Positions 10,901-20,700 of a stretch of DNA of 64,000 nucleotides are shown piece by piece. Position 1 is the stretch's first letter. Every line of letters starts with the position of its first letter. The notes under the pieces were generated by a model. The model was not told where the DNA came from. It searched no databases and worked only from the letters and a program-made list of their open reading frames with translations. This DNA comes from Mesostigma viride (taxonomy: Eukaryota; Streptophyta; Mesostigmatophyceae; Mesostigmatales; Mesostigmataceae): assembly GCA_009746045.1 (NCBI GenBank), contig RPFO01000050.1, positions 4,438,539 to 4,502,538 of the forward strand. Reading direction: 5' to 3'. A program made the translations under genes and the position numbers.

Positions 10901-13900
10901 GACCACGAGCACAAGGCTGCTATTCCAAGACCTAGGATAGCCAGTTATACTGGCAGCGACCTGATGCTTGGTCCCTGCTGGGTGCCGCAGCGCACAATAC
11001 ATCCCACATGCCTAGAAAGAGATCATTCTCCCTCCCCCCCCCTCTCCCCCCCCCAAAAAACAGTTCCATCCTTAAAAGAAGGGAAGAAGACGCAGAAGAT
11101 GAGGTCAAGAGCAGCGGAGGGGTGCGAACGAGGTTGTAGATGAGCAGGTTACTAGGCTCGCACAGACATTATATTCCTTCGCTCACCTTTCCGTCGCATC
11201 GGTCTTGCAGTTGCTATCTACACTATGTTCTCAAACAGCTATCGAACGTACATCTTGCAAATACTCTAATGCGAGCTAAGTGCTCGCTCACTTTTCAATC
11301 GCATCGGTCTTCCGGTTGCTGTAGCCAGGGGTGTCCGCCAGCAGGCCCCCACCCGGCAACCTGCAGGGTGCGGCAGGAATAACAGGTCAACGACGTCATA
11401 CATGAGTACTCACAACAGAAGCCTATCAGGACCAAGTGCGTTTATATAGTTTTAGTTACATTTACAGGATGGGCAGAACATGCACATGGGCAGTGCAGCC
11501 CGCGTGGGCATCCGTGCATAACTTCTAGAGTGTAAGCCTAAGCGCGGGGAGTGCCAGCACAGAGAGCTTTAGTGTGGGCACTCATTACTAGAGTACAAGG
11601 AGGGAGGGCCCTTACAAAGCTGGCACCGCGTGGCCTAATGCTGCCACACATTGGAAGCTTGGTGCTGCCTCACACATCAGACAGCCGGGTCCTGTCATGC
11701 TTCATGAGAGCCTGCCACCTTTATGTGCCTTCATGCTGGCCTCCGCCCCCACCTCAGCAGCGTGGTGCTCCGCGTCGTGTGCCGGCCCTGCCCCGACCGC
11801 TCTGACACGTCCGCTACCGCCAACGGCATGTCGCTGTTGACCACGCCCTGCGCCAGCGCAAACTCCATCCCACCGCCGCTGTCAGCGCTCCCTGTCACAC
11901 CATCCTCCCCCATCTCCGCCTCCTCATCCGCCACCTCATCGTCGCAGGTAGAGCTGGCACGACCCACCTCCCCTTTGCTGCCCAACCACGCGCTTCCCTC
12001 AGCACCATGCGCTTCCCCCTCAGCACCTGCACCTGCCCTGCCAGCTGTTGCCACGGCGTCGCTCGCCGAGGGCACGCCCTGGCGCAGCAGCGGCGCGCGA
12101 AGCTGGTTGATGATGCTGGATTTGCCCACGCCGCTGGGGCCCGTGAGCACAGTCACGCGACCGGCCATGCGGCGCGCCAGCTCATCCATGCCCGCGCCGG
12201 TGCCTGCGCTGATCACGGCAGGGGCGTAGCCCCACCGTGACACGCGGGCTGTCCACTCCTCAATGACCTCAGGGGGCACCTGGGATACTTGGAACGGGTG
12301 TTGGGAGATGTGTGATGACAGACATGATGAGAAAATAATCAGAGTATATGGCCGCTGGTATGGCAGGTCGGGCACGCTGGGTGTGGGGACCGCCGGCTGA
12401 AACAGACATGCATAGGGTGCAGTGCTTCTTTCGAAATGCAAACTAGTAACGGAAACACTGGGGACAGTTGAACGGCGAGGCAGGGGAAAGGGCTATCTAG
12501 TGCCCCTATAGTGCCCCTATAGTGCCCCTATAGTGCCCCTATAGTGCCCCTAGAGTACCTGTCGAATCCCGCTCTCCCGCGTGTCATGCCCCTCCCACCA
12601 CGGGTGCGTGTGCCAGTAGCCATTCGAGCGGCAACTATGATATGGCAAGTCAGAAACGCACCAGAGAGTGCCCAATGGCAATGAAGGTATCAACGAAAGA
12701 ATGGCCACGCGAAGACTGCACAGGAGCAGGGCCCGCAACAAAGCGCTACAAAGTCGATGAACCCCCCCGATATCTCAGAAATTCAGTTATGGCGCGCAGA
12801 TGATCGTGCAACAGCCATCAATCAGCGTGTTTGTGCAATACTGCCCAAGCACGCAGCCACCCACCTCTCTTTACACCATCTGCCTTCTCTAAACGCGCAC
12901 TCAGCAAATGTGCCAATGAAAACCTAAGGAAAGCAATGTCAAGTAAAGATAGATAAATGAAGCCCACCGATTCACGAAAGGGAAACAAATTTTCCAAACT
13001 AATAATCCGTTCTATTCGCCATGTCTAGCTTTGACCATGCCGTAACCAATTTGCATCTTATGAGTAAGGCAATGCTGTCACCAAATGCACCTTTTCTGCT
13101 GTACATGAGAACAATGGGGATGCCAACCCAGTCGCCCTTTTCCTCCTCTCTAACCACAACCACAGCATTGTATTGCCGATCTCAGTTCCGTGATTTATCA
13201 TCCTCAAAAGTATATAACCACACCCTCACCAGGTCGGCCTTGTTGAACACGAGCGAGACGGGGATGCCCCACCCAGTCACCCTATTTGTCTTCTCTACCA
13301 ACAACCGCGCCCTCACCAGGTCGGCCTTGTTGAACAAGAGCGTGACGGGGATGCCCCACCCAGTCACCCTATTTGTCTTCTCTACCAACAACCGCGCCCT
13401 CACCAGGTCGGCCTTGTTGAACACGAGCGTGACGGGGATGCCCCACCCAGTCACCCTATTTGTCTTCTCTACCAACAACCGCGCCCTCACCAGGTCGGCC
13501 TTGTTGAACACGAGCGTGACGGGGATGCCCGTGGCCTCGGACGCCACCAGGAAGCGGCTGAGCTGGCGGTCTGTGACGGCGGGCCGCGTGAGCGAGAAGA
13601 CGACACAGAGCTGGTCCACGTTGGCGATGCCAATGTCCATGACCGCGTTGGAGCGGGGCAGCACGTCGGTGACCATGCCACGCTGGTCTACCCAGTCAAT
13701 GCGGCCAACCGTCACGTAGTCCCCCACGAGCACGCGGCGCTGAATCTTCTTCAGCACCGCCCTGGCGTGGTGGGCGGGTAGGGGGGTGGGGGTGGGGTGG
13801 GGTGGGTAGCGCGTGGAAAGAAGAAAGAGACGGGGTCAGGGGAACAGGTGCTTTGCGACCACAGCGCACACATGACAAGCTCCTGCCAGGCCGGTACCGA

Positions 13901-15399
13901 CATCTCACAAAAATGTGGCATTGTAAGTAGGCAAAGAAGCACTATCCACTGAGCCGCACTCTCAGTCAGATATAAAAGTACTTGCCACGCCCATGCGTCA
14001 TGGCGGTGACGTCACGCGGAACTCCAGGGAGCCGAAGCGGAGCGAAAGTGTGAGCACTCCACCCACCCAACCGCATGCACGCGCACGCCACTTATGCACC
14101 AAACACATGCCACAGGCCCGGTGGGGTATTCGCAACACAGTGCGCCCGAAAAAGGTTCGCCCAAACAGTGCACCCACCTAGGCACATGCGCCGGCACGTG
14201 ACCCACCCCCGTGTGCGCAGATTACCCACCGGACCGCATGCGTGAATATCATGCCATAGGCGACAGCACACCCACAGGACCAGCACGCCACCCACCTGAC
14301 CACGCAGAGCAGCTCCACGCCCACCTGGCCGTCCCGGGCCAGGGGCTGGTCATCGAAGTGGGTGCGCCTCCGCTGCTCCTCCTCTTCGGGAGACCGTTGT
14401 GACGGCGCGCCCACCGCCGTCACCAGCACACGCACAAAGTTGGCCTGGGCCGTCACCACCTGGCGGGTGAAGGGGGGATAGGGGCCAAAAGGGGGGGGGC
14501 CAAAAGGGGGGGGGGGGAGAGGGGCAGGGGCCAAGGGGGCCGCAGACAGGCATTTGGGGAAGGCATAGGAAGATGGGAGGGGAGAGAGATGCGAAGCCGG
14601 AAAATTTGAGGAAGGGGGGACAGGGGAAAGCAAGGGAATGATGGGGGGAGAGCGGGGGAAGAAGAGGGGGCGGGGTCAGCCAGGCATGTGGGCGCAGGGG
14701 GACAGGGGCTCAGGCAGTTACGGTTTATAGCCACAATACTGTACATTGCGATAATCGTATGGATGACCGTGTCCAGAGATGGTGCGCCCTGAAAGCAACC
14801 CCGGGCTGCCATCGCACGTCTAATTAAATACACGTTCCAAGGCGATCCAGGAATACCAAACTCGTACGATATGATACTACTACAGGGGGCACGCGGCAAC
14901 CATCGCTCGGGCTTGACATACAGCGTTCTGTAGTCGGGCATGAACAATTCAAACATGTTCTAGTCCAGAAAAGCAGCTTGAAAGCTCGCACCTGACCCAG
15001 CGCAGCATCCGATGGTAGGGTGTCCGTGGCATTGCCGTCTGCCGCCATCTCAGCCGTACATGTCAGCATGAAATTGCCGCCACGCTTGTCTTTCTTTATG
15101 AATCGAGGCCGACCAAAAGTGCTCTGAAATCGGGACGAATAGCCCAGATTGAAGCATGCTATCGCTTGATAATGCCGTGACTTGTCGGCAATTAGGCGGG
15201 GACACTGTGACCATACTGTGTTCCTTGCAGCGACCTTCACGGGGCACTTCAAGGCAGATGCCTGGAAAAGGGAGGGAAAGGATGCCAAGGCGGTGGAAGG
15301 CTCCACGCTGGAGCACCGCATCTGTGGCAAAAAGTGCTGGAAAGAGGAAGCTGATGCGCAGCGGAAGGCCGCCATCGCACAGGAGGCAACATGGGTCAT
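7347..15399 (-). CDS. rsgA: RsgA/YjeQ-type circularly permuted GTPase, organellar (9 exons)
   Basis: Small-subunit assembly GTPase. Exons (minus): 15399-14992, 14459-14296, 13761-13491, 12279-11753, 11360-11292, 10392-10215, 9065-9015, 8109-8054, 7587-7347; all junctions GT-AG, phases agree, 654 aa. An Ala/Ser/Arg-rich transit-like N-terminus is followed by the OB-fold ('VVTAQANFVRVLV', 'ELLCVV'), then G4 'NKAD' (277-280), G1 'GPSGVGKSS' (328-336), a 75-aa acidic/Gly-Ala insert, G2 'GRHTTR' and G3 'DTPGY'. The order G4-G1-G3 is the RsgA permutation. Zinc motif 'CQYSDCLHRDEPGC' (C-x4-C-x-H-x5-C) precedes 'GDWERYAHYLEYLAQ' and a plant-like tail ('RKHRRVSRKR' plus acidic run). Family knowledge: late proofreading of 30S subunits. 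Chloroplast location is inferred. Three exon ends carry tandem copies of their own 5' splice site. The short exon at 11,360 and the start codon are the least certain parts. Confidence 0.93.
7922..7981. repeat. (CA)n(CG)n microsatellite
   Basis: About 40 bp of CA followed by about 16 bp of CG, in the last RsgA intron. Alternating purine-pyrimidine throughout. Confidence 0.95.
8957..9026 (-). repeat. Duplicated exon end with (GTGG)n between copies
   Basis: On the coding strand the RsgA exon ends ACCTGGCACAG|GTGGGT at about 9,026-9,010. A run of GTGG units follows, then a second copy of ACCTGGCACAGGTGGGT at about 8,972-8,956. Both copies could serve as donor. Confidence 0.75.
11181..11327 (-). 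repeat. Duplicated exon end, RsgA exon 5
   Basis: The end of the G3 exon with its donor (AAGACCGATGCG...GTGAGCGA) at 11,286-11,327 recurs with changes at 11,181-11,220, 105 bp into the intron, again followed by GTGAGCGA. Confidence 0.7.
12501..12555. repeat. 11-bp minisatellite
   Basis: Five tandem copies of TGCCCCTATAG in an RsgA intron. Confidence 0.95.
13231..13540 (-). repeat. 87-bp repeat carrying GTPase G4 motif and 5' splice site
   Basis: Repeat starts at 13,231, 13,318, 13,405 and 13,492 are 87 bp apart. On the coding strand each unit contains 'VFNKADL' codons followed by a GTGAGG donor. There is no stop within the array and 87 is divisible by 3, so every donor is in phase with the next exon at 12,279. 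The rightmost copy (ending at 13,491) is the one I used in the gene model. Confidence 0.9.
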
Positions 15400-15714
15400 G
15401 TGACAATTTTGGCTACAGTAATGAAAAATAATACTCGGTGACTGTCCTCAGTCTCACACATTCACAGAGAAAATAGGTGCAGGCATGGTGGAAACCTGAA
15501 TCTTTAAAATTGCCTGATGATATGCCGCGGTCAAGTGGCAAATCGTGACGGCTTTCGGGCTTTGGTAACGTAGCTAGCAATATCGAGGGTCAATAACGGT
15601 GTTGCGACACTGTCCTTCCACGTTCATGCTGCGCTCCTGGCGTTCAGACTGTTGTTTTTGTACAAGGCCCTTCACACCTTCACTCGCGACACGTCACAGT
15701 GCCCCGATAGTAAT
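15400..15714. other. Upstream region of RsgA gene
   Basis: No coding signal recognised. It should hold the RsgA 5' UTR and promoter; I see no convincing core element. Confidence 0.45.
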
Positions 15715-17205
15715 TGTTGTTGTTGTTGTTGTTGTTGCACGCCGCACATTACCCCCGGCCCCCCCCGTTTAAGATCCCCAGGTTTAAGATCTTGAGACCC
15801 TGGATTTATGAATTTCAGGTTGAAGATCGCAGGGCTGGTTTTGGGAAAAAGATCTTAAAAGTCTACAGGTACAAATAGCTGCTCAGTGGTACAAATGGCT
15901 GGTTAGATTATGTACTCGGGTATACCGCATCAGGTTTAAGATCGCCTACAGCTCTCAACCAGTGTTTTTTTTAAGGTTTTCGTTACTAGTGGCGCTAGGC
16001 CACTTGTGGCGTTTCGAACTATGAAAACTTCAGTTTACTCGGCCAATGTGTGGCTTTAAGCCAATTAAAATTGGGCTTGGCACGGCCACGTGTGGCGGGC
16101 TGGCTTTTTGGTGCAGCAAATGACCCTACCGGCAGCGGGGTCAGCGCGGCGCGGCGCCGTACTGGCATTCCAAGTTCAAAGTAGTTCAGAACAGTATGTT
16201 TAATTATCTTAAGTTCAAACTAGTAGAATTTATTAGAATCATTCACGCCTTAAGTTGGGTTCACGCCTGAAGTTGGGTTGACCAAAAACCTCGAACCCAA
16301 CTTAAGGCGTGAATGCCTGTACACAAGGCGGGCGAGCGTCTCCGTCTCAGGCATCGGCGCCGGGCGTACTTGGTAAATTAACAACAACGATTACCACTAC
16401 AGCCACTGCTTAACAAAACGATTACTGAAGTGCCGAAAGTCGAAACACATAGTCAATGCAATGCAGTACAGTACTGTATGGCTGGCGAGTGACTGGAACT
16501 GAGGCGCCAGCCGCCAGGCCGCCAGCCAGCTGAAGCCAGAAAATGCACACAAGCTGCAGTCTGCACAGTGCACTCTGGTCTCTGGCAGCGGGCCACTTGC
16601 CACTTGGCACTTGGCCGGGCTCTACGTACATGCACTATGCAGTCAGTAAGTCAGTCAGTCATAGTAATACTCATAGTAGTTCTAGTACTAGGGAGGCTTG
16701 TGGCGGAACGCCGGCCGGAAGACCGGCTGACACCGCCAATTGTGGCGTAGCCTGTACTAGAGTGAACTTCAGGCACGGCCACCCTGTGGCGAAACGAAAC
16801 TACAAAGTAGAACAGCACGGCCAAATTGTGGCTTCTTGGGTGCCCTGTCCAAGTGGGTGGCACCGCCACATTTTGCCAAAAAAAGTGCCACACCGCCACA
16901 TTTGGCGGTGTATCGCCACTAAAAAAAACACTGCTCTCAACTTCCAGATCGTCAGCCCTGGATTTGATTTTAGGTTTAAGATCGCAGCCCTGGGTCGGCC
17001 GGACCCCAATCTTAAACGTGTGTGGGGGGTGTAAGCGTAACGCGCCTGTCTGGCCACGGCAACTTGAAAGTAGAGCTAACAGTTGACACACGTGTGGGGG
17101 TCGCCACGCTTTCCGGCCAGGGCGAGCGAGTTGTAGAAAGCAGGAGGCACGTGGTTGGAATATTGTTGTTGTTGTTGCCCAAGCCGCACATATTACGCGC
17201 ACATT
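15715..17205. repeat. Hairpin-rich repeat region bounded by (TTG)n
   Basis: Bounded by similar sequence at each end: (TTG)n followed by GCCGCACAT...TTAC at 15,715-15,752 and about 17,163-17,197. Inside are at least seven short hairpins of the type GCCA(C)-N-TGTGGC (15,999; 16,041; 16,085; 16,735; 16,778; 16,820; 16,893), several diverged copies of GGTTTAAGATCGCAGCCCTGG-like sequence (about 15,781, 15,829, 15,932, 16,973), and a perfect 22-bp inverted repeat (16,241-16,262 with 16,293-16,314). No protein is recognisable. Confidence 0.6.
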
Positions 17206-17788
17206 CGCACCACCGCGTGGATACCTTAAATATAGATTGGCTGATACTCAAATCCCATTATACATCTCTGGTCCATAATTGGATAACCCACTTTTACCCA
17301 GGACTTACCGAAAAATATATTTTACAGCTGCTTGGTTGCGCCACTTGTCCTGCGCACACACTCGCGCACAAATGTCATGGCCACTCTTTCTCCCGCGGAT
17401 CATTCCGGGCATACATGTCAGCAAGACCTCTAGACCTGGCCAAGCAAATCTCGAAGCTAGACCCATGTTCATGTCGCAATCAACATTATTTCGGTACCAA
17501 AGGTGTCCTAACAATGCCTAGGATGCCAAGGTGTACGTATTTGTCATACCAGCAACTGGTCCCTCGTGCATTTTGTAGCTTATTGGAGGTCGGCTAGGCA
17601 TGAAAATGCCCCTGCGAAGTTGTACCCTAGCAAGACTGTTGAAGGCACCACGACCTTTGAGGTCCGTCTCGGTTTCCCTTTAGCTTGCAATCAAAATTGT
17701 AGGCAATTCGAAAAATTTTACAACACGCACGTGCTTACACGTCCTACTTCCCGGGGTTCCTGGCTGCGTGCCTCTTATCCCAACAAGG
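17206..17788. other. Upstream region of exostosin gene
   Basis: No coding signal recognised. It probably carries the promoter and 5' UTR of the gene starting at 17,789. Confidence 0.4.
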
Positions 17789-20700
17789 ATGCCCCCCACG
17801 TCTCACTGCAAGCATTTGCCGCAGTGCTGTAGTCTGGTGGCGGTTCTCTCGACCGCATACTTATTGTTCCTCACCTCAACCGCCGCCCGAAGTTTGACGC
17901 ACGGGACTTCCAGGTCAGTGCAGCTCGTAGCAGAGCTTTCTACGCCCTCATCCCGGTGCCCTGCCGGCTGCTCCCAAGTTGGCACGTGCGACGAGCAGTC
18001 GGGCGTGTGCGTGTGCCCTCCCTGGAAAACCGGGCCAGACTGCTCCCAGCCCGCGCTTCCCAGCTGCATGGAGGGCGTGTTCCCGCTGGGCCTGCTTGGC
18101 TGCGGCGGCTTCCTTACCAGCTGCGACTGCATCCGCGAGTGCGACGAGCGCGGCCTCTACTACTCCTGCGCCACCGTCACCTGCGTCGAGCTGCACCGGC
18201 CCGCCGAGGCGCGCCAGCTGACGCGCGAGGACATGCGCAACACCACGCTGACCGACCTGGGCCTGCTGGTGACCTATCGTCGCGGCGTGAACGGCAAGCT
18301 GGGCCGCGTAGTCGCGCCTGCCACCAAGAAGGACCGCAACAACCCCTTCCTGCCGTCGGGCGAGGCGCCCTATGTCCCGCAGTCGCAGTGCGCTGACGAG
18401 TGCCACGGCGAGGGCCTGTGCGTGCGTGACCGCGAGGGCGAGCGCTGCAAGTACGTCAAAGTGTTGGAGCCCTGCTTGATGGTCGCTGAGGGCCCCCACG
18501 ACCAGTCCCCAAAGCCCCGCCCGGTGCCTGACATGTGGCGCTGCGACCAGATCCTGAACAACTGCTCCAACGCGGGCATATGCGACCGCGGGTTCTGCCG
18601 CTGCGTGCCGGGTCGATTCGGCATCGATTGCTCCCTGGCAACCACACACCACGAGGGGCGGCATGGGCAGGACCCCATCCCTGCCAAGGTGGAGCATGCT
18701 GCGCGCGTGCCTGACTACTCCACCTACGTGCTGAGGGAGGGCGCGTACGTGAGGGGGCCAGAGCCGCCCAACGGAGGGGGCCACATGACCTGGGTGCCTG
18801 CGGACCGTGCCACGGTGGGGGCCACAGGAGACGAGAGCCGCGACGGTGGCAACCCAGGGGCTGACGTCGTACTGGCACCTGCAGCCCACGGGTCGGGGGG
18901 CGGCAGCGTAGTGCCTCGCCCCCGCATCTACGTGTACGAGCTGCCCCCCCGCTTCACGTCGGGCATGCACTTTGTGTGGTTCCTGCACCTGGACGGGCGG
19001 CTGTCAGAGAATGCGGTCCACCTGGCTGCGCTGCTGAGTCAGCACAGGGTGACGGACGCCAAGGAGGCCGACTTCTTCTTCGTGCCCACCTGGAGCCGCC
19101 GCGCGCCGCTGGATTGGCAGACGGGCATGGGGTACCACAGGTGCAGGGGGAGGGTGGTTGGAGGGGAAGCGGGTGGGCTACGACAGGTGAAGGGGAGTGG
19201 ACAGTGTAGGAGAAGGGTATGAGCTATCACACGTAAGTAGGGAAGTGGGAGTAGAATGGGGATGGGTTGGTCTCAAACAATAGGGGTTAGTGTTAGGGTT
19301 CGTGACGCGTTTGGGTAGTGTTGGGGTTTGTGATGCGTTTGGGTAGTGTTGGGGTTTGTGACGTGTTGGGGTAGTGTTGGGGTTTGTGACGCGTTTGGGT
19401 AGTGTTAGGGTTTGTGACGCGTTTGGGTAGTGTTAGGGTTTGTTATGCGTTTGAGTAGTGTTGGGGTTCGCGACGCGTTTGGGTAGTTTTGGGGTTTGTA
19501 ATGCGTTTGGGTTGTGTTGGGGTTTGTGACGTGTTTGGGTAGTGTTGGGGTTTGTAATGCGTTTGGGTTGTGTTGGGGTTTGTGACGCGTTTGGGTTGTG
19601 TTGGGGTTTGTAATGCGTTTGGGTAGTGTTGGGGTTCGCGACGCGTTTGGGTAGTGTTGGGGTTTGTGACGCGTTTGGGTAGTGTTGGGGTTCGTGACGC
19701 GTTTGGGTAGTGTTGGGGTTCGTGACGCGTTTGGGTAGTGTTGGGGTTCGTGACGCGTTTGGGTAGTGTTAGGGTTTGTAATGCGTTTGGGTAGTGTTAG
19801 GGTTCGCGACGCGTTTGGGTAGTGTTGGGGTTCGTGACGCGTTTGGGTAGTGTTGGGGTTCGTGACGCGTTTGGGTAGTGTTAGGGTTTGTTATGCATTT
19901 GGGTAGTGTTGGGGTTCGCGACGCGTTTGGGTAGTGTTGGGGTTTGTAATGCATTTGGGTAGTGTTAGGGTTTGTAATGCGTTTGGGTAGTGTTGGGGTT
20001 CGCGACGCGTTTGGGTAGTGTTGGGGTTTGTGACGCGTTTGGGTAGTGTTGGGGTTCGCGACGCGTTTGGGTTGTGTTGGGGTTTGTAATGCATTTGGGT
20101 AGTGTTAGGGTTTGTAATGCGTTTGGGTAGTGTTGGGGTTCGCGACGCGTTTGGGTAGTGTTGGGGTTTGTGACGCGTTTGGGTAGTGTTGGGGTTTGTG
20201 ACGCGTTTGGGTAGTGTTGGGGTTTGTAATGCGTTTGGGTAGTGTTGGGGTTTGTAATGCGTTTGGGTAGTGTTGGGGTTTGTGATGCATTTGGGTAGTG
20301 TTAGGGTTTGTAATGCGTTTGGGTAGTGTTGGGGTTCGCGACGCGTTTGGGTAGTGTTAGGGTTTGTAATGCGTTTGGGTTGTGTTAGGGTTCGCGACGC
20401 GTTTGGGTAGTGTTAGGGTTTGTGATGCGTTTGGGTTGTGTTGGGGTTTGTTATGCGTTTGGGTAGTGTTGGGGTTTGTGACGCGTTTGGGTAGTGTTGG
20501 GGTTCGTGACGTGTTTGGGTAGTGTTGGGGTTTGTGACGCGTTTGGGTAGTGTTGGGGTTCGTGACGTGTTTGGGTAGTGTTGGGGTTTGTGACGCGTTT
20601 GGGTAGTGTTGGGGTTCGTGACGCGTTTGGGTTGTGTTGGGGTTTGTTATGCGTTTGGGTAGTGTTGGGGTTTGTGACGCGTTTGGGTAGTGTTGGGGTT

